Shown here: piece after piece, positions 1-8,384 of the stretch
Position numbering within the stretch: the first letter of the stretch is position 1
How the letters are laid out: each line of letters begins with the position of its first letter
Origin: Occultella kanbiaonis
GTDB taxonomy: Bacteria; Actinomycetota; Actinomycetes; Actinomycetales; Beutenbergiaceae
NCBI RefSeq assembly: GCF_009708215.1
Contig: NZ_CP046175.1
Coordinates: 4,154,001-4,218,000, forward strand
Direction of reading: 5' to 3'
Length of the DNA stretch: 64,000 nucleotides
The notes under the pieces: model-generated
Databases searched by the model: none
Told to the model about the DNA's origin: nothing
What the model saw: only the letters and a program-made list of their open reading frames with translations
Translations under genes and position numbers: made by a program

Positions 1-450
1 GTCGACCTGTCCGGCAACGAGTCCGCGGCCGCTACGGTCACGATCACGCCATTGCCGATGACGATCATCACCCCGTCGGATCCGGGCTACAGCGAGCAGG
101 GCACCTGGACACCGTCGAGCGTGCCGGGATGGTTGAGTGCACGCACCCGGACCACGAACGTGACCAGCGCAACCGCGACGTGGACGCCGGACCTGACCGT
201 GGCGGGTGAGTACGACGTGTGGGTGTGGGTGCCGAACCACGCCAACAGCACCGTCGGCGCCCGCTACACGGTCTCCTTCTCGGGCGGCACCGACGTCGTC
301 GACATCGACCAGACCACCGGCGGCAGCCGCTGGATCCTGCTCGGACGGTACCCGTTCGAGGCGGGCACCGACGGGACCGTGGTGGTCTCCAACGGAGCCG
401 TCGCGAACTACCTGCGCACCAGCGCGGCGAAGTTCATCCCGGTCGAGTAG
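1..450 (+). CDS. C-terminal part of a secreted protein with golvesin/xanthan-lyase-type beta-sandwich domain (5' end outside window)
   Basis: The frame is open from base 1 to a TAG at 448-450, so this is the last 149 residues of a longer protein. The visible stretch has the spacing of the golvesin C-terminal-like / xanthan lyase carbohydrate-binding-like fold: a G.W segment (SEQGTW), a strand YDVWVWVP, then YTVSFSGG, a V-DIDQ strand, WILLGRYPFEAG, and a final VVVSN strand. There are no membrane segments and no Cys. These domains usually end large extracellular hydrolases or lyases, so an exported enzyme is likely (inference). The catalytic part cannot be seen. Confidence 0.72.
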   Translation, partial: VDLSGNESAAATVTITPLPMTIITPSDPGYSEQGTWTPSSVPGWLSARTRTTNVTSATATWTPDLTVAGEYDVWVWVPNHANSTVGARYTVSFSGGTDVVDIDQTTGGSRWILLGRYPFEAGTDGTVVVSNGAVANYLRTSAAKFIPVE

Positions 451-542
451 GCGGGCGTCGCCGGCGAACGCAACCGGTCGCCGTCGGGCGGGCCTTCGAG
501 TCAAGGCATGCCCGACGGCGGCCGCCGAGCGCGGGCGCCGGG

Positions 543-548
543 TAGCGT
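543..548 (+). promoter_or_regulatory. -10 box (TAGCGT) of a leaderless promoter
   Basis: TAGCGT lies 8 nt before the ATG at 557, and no Shine-Dalgarno sequence is present. Transcription would begin at or next to the start codon. The same arrangement recurs at many genes in this window. Confidence 0.6.
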
Positions 549-556
549 GAGGCCTC

Positions 557-2239
557 ATGACCGCTGCCCCCACCCCGCGCACCTCGACGCCGACCGACGC
601 CATCGCAGACGCCTTCGTCGACACCATCGCCGGACTGAGCCCCATCGCCGCGACCTCGATGGGCATCACCGGCCACGACCACCTGCTCGACGACTTCTCC
701 CCGGCCGGCGACCAGACCCGGGTGGCGGCCGCCCTGAAGGTCCTCGCCGATCTGGCGGACGTCGACCCGGTCGACGACATCGACCGCATCACCCAGTCCG
801 CCATGCGGGAACGCCAAGGACTGCTCATCGAGCTCGCCGAGGCGGACGAGCACCTCGCGGACCTCAACGTGATCGCCTCGCCGGTGCAGGGGATCCGCGA
901 GGTCTTCGACCTCATGCCCACCGACACGGCCGCGGACTGGGAGACCATCGCCGAGCGCATGCACGCCGTGCCCGCCGCCGTCGACGGGTACATCGAGTCG
1001 CTGCGACTGGCCGCGTCCCGAGGCGTGGTCGCCGCCATCCGGCAGTTCACCGAATGCATCAAGGAGACCGACGACCTCGCCGGGGACGCCTCGTTCTGGA
1101 CCACCTTCGCGACCGGCGCCCAGCCCGACGGCGCCGCACCCGCGGGCGCACTCGCCGGCCACCTCGCCGACGGGGCCGAGCGGGCCCGGACCGCCTACGG
1201 CACGCTCGCCTCGGCCCTGCGTGAACTGTCCGCGCAGGCACCGGCGGACGACGCCGTCGGGCGGGAGCGCTACGCGCGCTTCTCGCGCCGCTTCCTCGGC
1301 GCGGCGATCGACCTCGACGAGACGTACGAGTGGGGCCTGGAGGAACTCGCCCGGATCGTCGCCGAACAGGAGCACGTGGCCGCCCAAATCGGCGGTCCGG
1401 GCACGGCCATCCGCGACGCCATGGCCGCGCTGAGCGCCGATCCCGCCCGCAAGCTGCACGGAACCGACGCACTGCGGGAGTGGATGCAGACCACCTCCGA
1501 CGCCGCCCTCGACGCACTCGCCGACACCCAGTTCGACATCCCCGAGCCGGTTCGTCGGTTGGAGTGCCGCATCGCGCCGACGCAGTCCGGCGGCATCTAC
1601 TACACCGGCCCCAGCGAGGACTTCTCCCGACCGGGCCGGATGTGGTGGTCCGTGCCCGCGGGCGTGACCGAGTTCGACACCTGGGTCGAGAAGACCACGG
1701 TCTACCACGAGGGCGTGCCCGGTCATCACCTGCAGGTCGGCCAGACCGTCTACCGCTCCGCCCTGCTGAACCGCTGGCGCCGGATGGCCTGCTGGGTCAG
1801 CGGACACGGCGAGGGCTGGGCCCTGTACGCCGAGCGGCTGATGGCCGACCTCGGCTTCCTCGACGACCCGGGCGACCGCATGGGCATGCTCGACGGGCAG
1901 CGGCTGCGGGCCGCACGCGTGGTCATCGACCTCGGCGTGCACCTCGGCAAGCCGTGCCCGGACGAGTGGGGCGGCGGCATCTGGAACGCCGAGAAGGCGT
2001 GGCCGTTCCTGACGGCGAACGCCAACATGGCCGAGGGCTTCCTGCGGTTCGAGCTCAACCGGTACCTCGGCTGGCCCGGACAGGCGCCCGCCTACAAGGT
2101 GGGCCAGCGGCTCTGGGAGCAGATCCGGGACGAGACGGCGGCCCGCGAGGGTGCCGACTTCGACCTGAAGGCGTTCCATCGGCGCGCCCTGGACGTCGGT
2201 TCCGTGGGGCTGGACACCCTGCGCGAGGCGCTCGCGTGA
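557..2239 (+). CDS. DUF885 family putative metallohydrolase/peptidase
   Basis: The protein has 560 residues, the usual length for the DUF885 family. The hallmark HExxPGHHxQ-type motif is present (YHEGVPGHHLQ, with H384-E385 and H390-H391). A downstream GHGEGWALYAE segment carries the second glutamate region typical of zincin-like enzymes. No signal peptide is visible, so it is probably cytosolic. The family is related to M32-like or carboxypeptidase-like metalloproteins; the substrate is unknown. ATG 557 is chosen because TAGCGT sits just upstream for leaderless transcription. The stop codon overlaps the GTG of the next gene (GTGA), so the two are translationally coupled. Confidence 0.93.
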   Translation: MTAAPTPRTSTPTDAIADAFVDTIAGLSPIAATSMGITGHDHLLDDFSPAGDQTRVAAALKVLADLADVDPVDDIDRITQSAMRERQGLLIELAEADEHLADLNVIASPVQGIREVFDLMPTDTAADWETIAERMHAVPAAVDGYIESLRLAASRGVVAAIRQFTECIKETDDLAGDASFWTTFATGAQPDGAAPAGALAGHLADGAERARTAYGTLASALRELSAQAPADDAVGRERYARFSRRFLGAAIDLDETYEWGLEELARIVAEQEHVAAQIGGPGTAIRDAMAALSADPARKLHGTDALREWMQTTSDAALDALADTQFDIPEPVRRLECRIAPTQSGGIYYTGPSEDFSRPGRMWWSVPAGVTEFDTWVEKTTVYHEGVPGHHLQVGQTVYRSALLNRWRRMACWVSGHGEGWALYAERLMADLGFLDDPGDRMGMLDGQRLRAARVVIDLGVHLGKPCPDEWGGGIWNAEKAWPFLTANANMAEGFLRFELNRYLGWPGQAPAYKVGQRLWEQIRDETAAREGADFDLKAFHRRALDVGSVGLDTLREALA

Positions 2240-3039
2240 CCCAGTCCGGCGGTGCGCCGGACCGGACGCCCGACGGCGGTGTGGCCCCGTCGGGCGGCGA
2301 GCCCGTCGTGATCGCGGTGTACTACCCGACGGCGGAGGGGTTCGACACACCGCCGGCGCCGGCCGACCTGCAGGACCCCGGCCCGGGCCCGTCGCGCTCG
2401 GCCCGGCTGACGTCGGGCGTGGTGTTCGGCGTTTCCGGGGGCCTGGCCGCGGGCGGCCTGGTGGGTGGGCTGAACCCGATGTTCGGGGACGGCCCGGCCG
2501 GCGCCCTGCTCCTCGTCGGGGCGGTCGGCGTCGTCGGCGTGACCATCGCCTTCCTGCTCAGGTCCCGCGGCGTGCTCGCCCGTCCCGGTTCATGGGCGTT
2601 GACGGCGCTCACCCTCACGCTGCTCGCCTTCGGCGCGATCCTGCTGCTGGTGCGGGACGGCAGCGGCTGGCTCGTGCTGGTCCTGGCCCTCCTTGCCGGG
2701 CTCCTGGCCCTGCGGTACCGGAGGGCCGAGCGCTCCGTGGCCGCACAGGAGGCGGCCTGGTTGGCGGGCTGGCCCCGCCTGGTGTCGGACCCGCAGTACG
2801 TGCTCGGCCGGGTCAATGACCTGACCCTGAAGCACCCGAACAACCAGAACTTCGCGATCGCCGGATCGGTGACCTACCGCGACGGCGCCGGCATCGAGCA
2901 CGTCGTCACGATCCCCGGCGGAGTCGTGCCCCGTGCTGGCGGCGTGGAGCCGCCCGCCCTGTACGCACCCGTCGTGGTCTGGCACAGCCCCGACCACTCG
3001 GTGGTGCTGCTGCGGTTCTCGACGGCCCTGGCTGCCTGA
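2236..3039 (+). CDS. Membrane protein of unknown function, coupled to the DUF885 gene
   Basis: 267 residues from a GTG that overlaps the upstream stop codon (GTGA). The first 55 residues are Pro/Gly rich. Four hydrophobic segments follow at about residues 58-150 (GVVFGVSGGLAAGGLVGGL, GALLLVGAVGVVGVTIAFLL, WALTALTLTLLAFGAILLLV, WLVLVLALLAGLLAL). A soluble C-terminal region of about 110 residues follows, with NDLTLKHPNNQNF and two beta-rich stretches. I do not recognise a family. The tight coupling suggests co-expression with the putative hydrolase. Confidence 0.85.
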   Translation: MTQSGGAPDRTPDGGVAPSGGEPVVIAVYYPTAEGFDTPPAPADLQDPGPGPSRSARLTSGVVFGVSGGLAAGGLVGGLNPMFGDGPAGALLLVGAVGVVGVTIAFLLRSRGVLARPGSWALTALTLTLLAFGAILLLVRDGSGWLVLVLALLAGLLALRYRRAERSVAAQEAAWLAGWPRLVSDPQYVLGRVNDLTLKHPNNQNFAIAGSVTYRDGAGIEHVVTIPGGVVPRAGGVEPPALYAPVVVWHSPDHSVVLLRFSTALAA

Positions 3040-3052
3040 GCAGGAGCAAGGC

Positions 3053-3595
3053 TCAGGCCCGCGCGCACAGCGGGCCGACCGCATCGAACTCGGCCGTGCC
3101 CGCACAGGTGCCCTGATCCCAGGTCCGTGGCCCGAACCTGTCCTGCGTCGCATCGGTGAAGATCTCGACACCGTCGATGCCGGCCCCGACGCGGTAGTAG
3201 GTGACGATCGGGTCACCCTCGGTCGTGGGGCCCTGGACCGCGACCTCGGCACCCGCACCGTCGGGGCCACCGGCCGCGTTGAGGCAGGCCACGACGCCGT
3301 CGGGCCAGTCGAAGGCGCCCTGTTCGAAGACCACGTCGCCGCAACTCGGCAGCGGTTCCCGCTCGCGGAACTCCGGGGGCGCGGCGTCCGAGGATCGCGA
3401 CGCCTCGATCACGGACCCTTCGGGCGCCGGCGAGGGATCGGCGGAGTCGGTGGGCCCGGACGTCGCATACGGCGCGTCGATCGGCGACGGCCCGGACGAC
3501 TCCACCCCGCAGCCGGCCAAGCCGATCCCCACGACGGCCGCGGCCAGCACGCCGAGAATCCGGGTGCCGGCCACCGGTCGCGTGTCGTCGTCCAT
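3053..3595 (-). CDS. Putative secreted lipoprotein
   Basis: 180 residues. The N-terminus MDDDTRPVAGTR is followed by a hydrophobic stretch (ILGVLAAAVVGIG) and the lipobox LAGC, so it should be lipidated on that Cys and anchored outside the membrane. A Ser/Pro/Asp-rich linker leads to a small domain with four further Cys (LPSCGDVVF, GVVACLN, GTCAGT, PLCARA), plausibly two disulfides. No family is recognised. It is convergent with the upstream membrane protein gene, with a 13-bp gap. The start is the ATG at 3595, directly before the charged signal region, with AGGGAG upstream. Confidence 0.8.
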   Translation of the reverse strand: MDDDTRPVAGTRILGVLAAAVVGIGLAGCGVESSGPSPIDAPYATSGPTDSADPSPAPEGSVIEASRSSDAAPPEFREREPLPSCGDVVFEQGAFDWPDGVVACLNAAGGPDGAGAEVAVQGPTTEGDPIVTYYRVGAGIDGVEIFTDATQDRFGPRTWDQGTCAGTAEFDAVGPLCARA

Positions 3596-3626
3596 CCCAC
3601 CGCTCCCTGGTTCCGCGGGCCGGATC

Positions 3627-4606
3627 TCACCGTGATTGTGTCGCACCGACCGCCGCCGTTGCACCGGCACCCGAGATCCGCGCCTGCGCGGCCGCCACGA
3701 TCGCGTCCACTGTCTGCGCCCACGGCGTCGGCGTGAGGCCGAAGGCCTCGGTGGTCTCCTCGTGCCCGGCGATGAACGGTTCGTCGAACTGGTAGAGCAT
3801 CTCGACGATCTCCCGCAGCTGCGGTTGCACCATTCCCATCGCACGCAGCGCCGGCCGTGGGATCCGGGAGAGCCGTGCGCCGGGCGCACCGGCGGCCTTC
3901 GCGACGTCGTCGGCCAGCTGCCGGATCGATCGCGCGGGCGCGCTCGGCACGTGCCAGGCACGGCCCCAGGCACGTTCGTCCTGCGCGAGGGTCACGATGG
4001 TGCGGGCGATGTCGTCGACCGCGGTCCACGTGTGCGGGGCGTCCGGATCGCCGACGACGGAGGCGCGCTTGCCCTGCAGGACCGGGTCGACCAGGCGCGG
4101 GCCGGCGTGAGCACCCTCGGTGGAGACCACCTGCGCGCCGACGTAGTCCGAGGCACGAAGCTCCAGGGTCCGGATCCGGCCCGCCTCGTGCGCCTGGACC
4201 AGGTCCGCCCACATCCGGGCCCGAACGGCACCCTTGCGGGTGGGCGGGTCGATCGGGGTGCGGGCCGTCATCGTGCTCGAGCCCGCCGGATACAGGTAGA
4301 GGTTGCCGGCGACCGCCAGCACGGCGCCGCTGGACTCGGCGGCCGCCATGATCGCCCGGTGGATGGGCGGCCAGCCGGTCGCCCACTGGGCGTAGGGCAG
4401 GTTGACGGCGTTGACGATCACGGACGCGCCGGCCGCCACCTCGTCGAGCGAACCTGCGGAGATGACGATCGCGACGCGGTCGATCCCGGGGTGCCGCGGT
4501 CCGGTCCCCGACCGTGTGACGACGGTGACCCGATCACCCCGGTCGGCGAAGTGGCGGGCGGTGGTCGCACCGATGGGTCCGGCGCCGAGGACAACGTCTG
4601 AGCCAT
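3627..4606 (-). CDS. NAD(P)-binding epimerase/reductase (atypical SDR), with an apparent frameshift near the start
   Basis: The reading frame gives an N-terminal Rossmann motif VVLGAGPIGATTARHFADRG, a YLYPAG segment, and a C-terminal half like NAD-dependent epimerase/dehydratase and NmrA-like proteins. It has about 325 residues. Its well-placed start (ATG 4606, with GGAGG four bases upstream) is in a different frame from the Rossmann motif; inserting one base at about 4593-4596 (for example ACGTTG to ACGGTTG) would join them. No ATG, GTG or TTG lies in the correct frame close to the motif. It is transcribed divergently from a TetR regulator across a three-copy operator, so repression by that regulator is very likely. 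The substrate is unknown. Confidence 0.85.
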
Positions 4607-4620
4607 GATTCCTCCGTTTG

Positions 4621-4686
4621 GTGAACAGTGTTCTCTGTTGCGAACAGTGTTCACCTGGGTAGGGTGACGTGTCAAGAACACTGTTC
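4621..4686. promoter_or_regulatory. Three-copy TetR-type operator and divergent promoter
   Basis: The near-palindrome GAACASTGTTC occurs three times, at 4623-4633, 4642-4652 and 4676-4686; two copies are extended by flanking GTG or CAC. A perfect minus-strand -35 (TTGACA) lies at 4675-4670, between copies 2 and 3. Copy 2 covers the expected -10 and copy 1 lies in the 5' leader of the oxidoreductase gene. Binding by the adjacent TetR protein would block oxidoreductase transcription and probably its own. Confidence 0.85.
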
Positions 4687-4715
4687 ACACTTTCGACCGG
4701 AAGCAGCCGACACCC

Positions 4716-5516
4716 ATGCAGCACGCCCCGTCCGGCCCAGCAGAACCCACGCCTTCGGCCCCGGCGCCGCCTGCCGGCACCGACGCCCGCGGCACCACGG
4801 CGCGCGAGCGAGCCCGCGGCGCGATGATCGATGACGTCATCACCGTGGCTCGGCGTCAGCTCGGGGAGGTCGGTGCGGCCGGACTGTCGGTTCGGTCGGT
4901 CACCCGGGAACTTGGCATCTCGCCGTCCGCCGTGTACCGGTACTTCGCCAGCCGGGACCACATCCTCACCGCCCTGCTCGTCGAGGGCTACTCACGCCTC
5001 GGTGCGGCTGTCACCGAGGCCGATGACGCCCTCCCCCCGGACCGGGTCACCGCCCGCTGGCACCGGGTCTGGCACAGCACCAGGGACTGGGCGGTGGACC
5101 ACCCGCACGAGTACGCGCTGCTGTACGGCACCCCCGTGATCGGGTACGCCGCACCGCCGGAGACGGTCGAGCCGGCCACCCGTGTGGTGGTCCGCCTCGC
5201 CGAGATCCTCTTCCACGCGGCCCGGCGGGGGCTGCTCACCGAGCGCGTCGACCTCAGCGACCCGTCGCCGACCGCCGGCCTGCAGGCGGACGCGCAGGCC
5301 CTCATGGTGACGATCCAGGAACTCGGCGTGGCCGTCCCGGACGGCCTGGACCCGGCCGACCCGCTGCGGGTGGTGAACGCCTGGAGCGAGTTGTTCGGGG
5401 CCATCTCCTTCGAGTTGTTCGGTCACTACGTGCGCAGCATCACCCGCCACGCCGAGCATCTCGACACGCTCGCCGCCGCCTCCGCCCGGCAGGTCGGCCT
5501 GCCCGAGCAGGACTGA
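4716..5516 (+). CDS. TetR/AcrR family transcriptional regulator
   Basis: 266 residues, somewhat long because of a Pro/Ala-rich N-terminal tail of about 35 residues. The DNA-binding domain follows (IDDVITVARRQLGEVGAAGL, then a helix-turn-helix LSVRSVTRELGISPSAVYRYF at about residues 55-80). The C-terminal half looks like the WHG-type TetR ligand-binding domain. It is divergent from the oxidoreductase at 3627-4606, and the intergenic region holds three copies of one palindrome, so it most likely represses that gene. A shorter start (ATG 4824, RGAMIDDV) is possible. The effector is unknown. Confidence 0.92.
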   Translation: MQHAPSGPAEPTPSAPAPPAGTDARGTTARERARGAMIDDVITVARRQLGEVGAAGLSVRSVTRELGISPSAVYRYFASRDHILTALLVEGYSRLGAAVTEADDALPPDRVTARWHRVWHSTRDWAVDHPHEYALLYGTPVIGYAAPPETVEPATRVVVRLAEILFHAARRGLLTERVDLSDPSPTAGLQADAQALMVTIQELGVAVPDGLDPADPLRVVNAWSELFGAISFELFGHYVRSITRHAEHLDTLAAASARQVGLPEQD

Positions 5517-5551
5517 GGCTCACGGTCGACGGCGTCGGCTCGCCCGGCGGC

Positions 5552-5557
5552 TACCCT
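5552..5557 (+). promoter_or_regulatory. -10 box (TACCCT) of a leaderless promoter
   Basis: TACCCT lies 6 nt before the GTG at 5564 and there is no ribosome binding site. This is the same leaderless arrangement as at 557. Confidence 0.55.
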
Positions 5558-5563
5558 CACCGG

Positions 5564-6205
5564 GTGAGCACGCTACTTCTTGCCTCCGCGTCACCGGCCC
5601 GCGCCGCGACCCTGCGCGCCGCCGGAGTCGAGCCCCTGATCCGCGTTGCCGACCTCGACGAGGACGCGATCCTGGCCGATCACGCCCGGTCCCGTCCGGC
5701 CGGCAGGCCCGCCGCCACCGTGGCCGAGGCCGTCCTGATCCTCGCCCGTGCGAAGGCCGAGCACATCGCGCGAGCGTCCGGCGCAACGACCACCACCGAC
5801 CGGCCGGACGTGATCGTCGGCTGCGACTCCCTGCTCGAGCTCGACGGCCGAGCGCTGGGCAAGCCGGGCACGGCCGAGCGTGCGATGCGTCGCTGGCAGC
5901 TGATGCGCGGCCGCACCGGCGTGCTGCACACGGGCCACTGGCTGATCGGGGCGGACGGACGCAGCGTCGGGAGGGTCTCGAGCACCACCGTCCACTTCGC
6001 CGACATCACCGACGCCGAGATCGAGGCCTACGTGGGTACCGGCGAGCCGCTCCTGGTGGCCGGTGCCTTCACGATCGACGGGCGCGGGGCAGCCTTCATC
6101 ACCGGGATCGAAGGCGACCACCACGGCGTCGTCGGGATCAGCCTGCCGCTGCTGCGGACGATGCTGGCCGAGCTCGGGCTGGCCTGGACGGACTTCTGGG
6201 CGTAG
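5564..6205 (+). CDS. maf: Maf-like nucleotide pyrophosphatase
   Basis: 213 residues, matching the Maf/Ham1-like family length. The N-terminal LLLASASPARAATLRAAGV is the canonical Maf motif, followed by DEDAI, the KA box (ARAKAEHIA), DVIVGCDSLLELDG, and the C-terminal GAFTIDGRGAAFITGIEGDHHGVVGISLPLL. Maf proteins hydrolyse non-canonical or modified nucleoside triphosphates, and Maf has been linked to septum inhibition in Bacillus. Cytosolic. The GTG start follows a leaderless -10 box. It lies upstream of the acyl-CoA carboxylase gene, as in many actinobacteria. Confidence 0.95.
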   Translation: MSTLLLASASPARAATLRAAGVEPLIRVADLDEDAILADHARSRPAGRPAATVAEAVLILARAKAEHIARASGATTTTDRPDVIVGCDSLLELDGRALGKPGTAERAMRRWQLMRGRTGVLHTGHWLIGADGRSVGRVSSTTVHFADITDAEIEAYVGTGEPLLVAGAFTIDGRGAAFITGIEGDHHGVVGISLPLLRTMLAELGLAWTDFWA

Positions 6206-6224
6206 CGCCGGCTCCGGACCTGGA

Positions 6225-6299
6225 GTTTGTACCTCTTGCACTACGCCGTCCGCGAGCCGGACCACAACCTACGGCTCCGTTTGTAGGGACCATACAAAC
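6225..6299. promoter_or_regulatory. GTTTGTA inverted repeat upstream of the acyl-CoA carboxylase gene (candidate operator)
   Basis: GTTTGTA at 6279-6285 and its exact reverse complement TACAAAC at 6293-6299 flank a 7-nt spacer. A third GTTTGTA half-site lies at 6225-6231. The AT content is unusual for this sequence. The element lies about 60-80 bp upstream of the candidate promoter. Control of the carboxylase by a fatty-acid regulator is possible but is inference. Confidence 0.5.
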
Positions 6300-6354
6300 C
6301 AGTCGGAGGCGGGTTGCGTCGAAGGACAGACTTCGGGGCACCAGAGGGTCGCAA

Positions 6355-6384
6355 TTGGGCACACGGCTGCAGCAGGACTAGCGT
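6355..6384 (+). promoter_or_regulatory. Candidate promoter of the acyl-CoA carboxylase gene
   Basis: TTGGGC (6355-6360) and TAGCGT (6379-6384) are separated by 18 nt. Transcription would begin near 6391, leaving a leader of about 77 nt that ends in a good ribosome binding site (GAGGAGAG) before ATG 6468. Confidence 0.45.
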
Positions 6385-6467
6385 GAACCGACGCTGGTGC
6401 GCCCGAGGGCGGCGACCGGCGCGACCACAGGCGTAGCGACGGCGCGCCGATCGAGCGAGGAGAGTGC

Positions 6468-8309
6468 ATGTCGACCAGCGCGGCGACCACCACCCAGATC
6501 CAACCGCTGCGCAAGGTGCTCATCGCCAACCGTGGTGAGATCGCGGTCCGCGTGGCCCGCGCATGTCGGGACGCCGGCATCGCGTCCGTCGGCGTGTACG
6601 CCGACTCCGACCGCGACGCCCAGCACGTCCTGCTCACCGACGAGGCGTTCGCGCTGCACGGGGTCCGCGCCGCCGAGACCTACCTCGACTCGGCCAAGAT
6701 CCTCGACGTGGCCCGCCGGTCCGGCGCGGACGCGATCCACCCCGGGTACGGCTTCCTCTCCGAGAACCCCGACTTCGCCCGCGCGGTGATCGCCGCCGGA
6801 CTGACCTGGATCGGCCCGCCCCCGGCCGCGATCGACGCCCTCGGGGACAAGGTCAGCGCACGCCACATCGCCCAGCGAGCCGGCGCACCGCTCGTGGCCG
6901 GCACCCCCGACCCGGTGGCCGACGCCAGCGAGGTGCACGCCTTCGCCGCCGAGCATGGCCTCCCGGTCGCGATCAAGGCGGCGTTCGGCGGCGGCGGCCG
7001 CGGCCTGAAGGTGGCCCGAACCGTCGAGGAGATCGACGAGCAGTTCGAGTCCGCGGTCCGTGAGGCCACCGCCGCGTTCGGCCGCGGCGAGTGCTTCGTC
7101 GAGCGGTTCCTCGACCGTCCCCGGCACGTCGAGACCCAGTGCCTGGCCGACGATCACGGCACCGTCGTCGTGGTCTCCACCCGGGACTGCACCCTCCAGC
7201 GCCGGCACCAGAAGCTCGTCGAGGAGGCCCCCGCGCCGTTCATCACGCCCGAGCAGGACGCCGAGCTCCGGCGGGCGTCCATCGACATCCTCCGCGAGGC
7301 CGGCTACCGCGGCGCCGGCACCTGCGAGTTCCTCATCGGCACCGACGGCACCATCTCGTTCCTTGAGGTGAACACGCGCCTGCAGGTGGAGCACTGCGTC
7401 ACCGAGGAGATCTCCGGCATCGACCTCGTCCGCGAGCAGTTCCGGATCGCGGCCGGCGAGCCGCTGGGCTACACCGAGGTGAGCACCCGCGGGCACTCGT
7501 TCGAGTTCCGCATCAACGGCGAGGACCCGTTCGGGAACTTCCTGCCCTCCCCCGGCACCATCAACACGCTCCGCTGGCCCAGCGGCCCGGGCGTGCGGGT
7601 GGACTCCGGCGTGGTCGGTGGGGACGTCATCTCCGGCGCGTTCGACTCCATGCTGGCGAAGGTGATCGTCACCGGCGCGACGCGGACCGAGGCCCTGCAG
7701 CGGGCGCGCCGGGCCATCGCCGAGACCGAGGTCACCGGCATCCCCACGGTTCTGCCGTTCTTCCGCGCCGTGCTCGCCGATGGTGACTTCGTGGCGGACC
7801 GCGTCGAGGACTTCCGCGTCCACACCACCTGGATCGAGAGCGAGTTCGCCGAGCGCCTCACCTCGCAGACCGACGGCGACCGCCCGGCACCGGCGGCGCC
7901 GACCGCGCCCGCTCCGACCGAGGCAGCCACCGAGCGGGTGGTCGTCGAGGTGGGCGGCAAGCGGCTCGAGGTGGTGTTGCCGGCCGGCCTCAGCCTCGGC
8001 GGAGGCGGTCGTGCACGCACCCCGAAGCGTCCCCCGCGCCGCGCGTCGAGTCGCGCGAGCAGCGCGGTCGGTGCGGGCGGCAACGCCCTCGCCAGCCCGA
8101 TGCAGGGCACGATCGTGAAGGTCGCGGTGGCCGACGGCGAGATCATCAACGAGGGCGACCTCGTCGTGGTCCTCGAGGCGATGAAGATGGAGCAGCCGCT
8201 GGTCGCCCACCGCGCCGGCCGGGTGCACGGTCTCACGGCCGCGGTCGGCCAGACCGTGGGTTCCGGCACCGTGATCTGCCAGATCGACACGCTCGACGAC
8301 AGCGCCTGA
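6468..8309 (+). CDS. Acyl-CoA carboxylase alpha subunit: biotin carboxylase fused to biotin carboxyl carrier domain (AccA3-type)
   Basis: 613 residues. The N-terminal biotin carboxylase domain begins [22 protein letters not shown], with [10 protein letters not shown], the ATP-grasp glycine loop ([13 protein letters not shown]), the catalytic [12 protein letters not shown] and a C-terminal subdomain. An Ala/Pro and Arg-rich linker (about 465-545) leads to the biotinyl domain, with the biotin-acceptor Lys in EAMKMEQ near residue 570. It uses bicarbonate and ATP to carboxylate biotin for malonyl- or methylmalonyl-CoA synthesis with an AccD partner encoded elsewhere. Start ATG 6468 has a GAGGAGAG ribosome binding site. 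The GTTTGTA inverted repeat upstream may be its operator. Confidence 0.96.
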   Translation: MSTSAATTTQIQPLRKVLIANRGEIAVRVARACRDAGIASVGVYADSDRDAQHVLLTDEAFALHGVRAAETYLDSAKILDVARRSGADAIHPGYGFLSENPDFARAVIAAGLTWIGPPPAAIDALGDKVSARHIAQRAGAPLVAGTPDPVADASEVHAFAAEHGLPVAIKAAFGGGGRGLKVARTVEEIDEQFESAVREATAAFGRGECFVERFLDRPRHVETQCLADDHGTVVVVSTRDCTLQRRHQKLVEEAPAPFITPEQDAELRRASIDILREAGYRGAGTCEFLIGTDGTISFLEVNTRLQVEHCVTEEISGIDLVREQFRIAAGEPLGYTEVSTRGHSFEFRINGEDPFGNFLPSPGTINTLRWPSGPGVRVDSGVVGGDVISGAFDSMLAKVIVTGATRTEALQRARRAIAETEVTGIPTVLPFFRAVLADGDFVADRVEDFRVHTTWIESEFAERLTSQTDGDRPAPAAPTAPAPTEAATERVVVEVGGKRLEVVLPAGLSLGGGGRARTPKRPPRRASSRASSAVGAGGNALASPMQGTIVKVAVADGEIINEGDLVVVLEAMKMEQPLVAHRAGRVHGLTAAVGQTVGSGTVICQIDTLDDSA

Positions 8310-8372
8310 CCGGCCCCGGGAGCGCCGGTTGCCCGAGCGCTGAGACGCACGGGCGACCGCGGGCCATCGCCA

Positions 8373-8378
8373 TAGGCT
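8373..8378 (+). promoter_or_regulatory. -10 box (TAGGCT) of a leaderless promoter
   Basis: TAGGCT ends 6 nt before the GTG at 8385, with no ribosome binding site. It supports that GTG as the start of the Nudix fusion protein. Confidence 0.6.
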
Positions 8379-8384
8379 GGCCGG

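Noticed and set aside
434-2350. Long antisense open frame opposite the DUF885 gene
   Set aside because: Arg/Gly/Pro-rich translation without domains; it mirrors the real gene in the third-position-synonymous frame common in GC-rich DNA.
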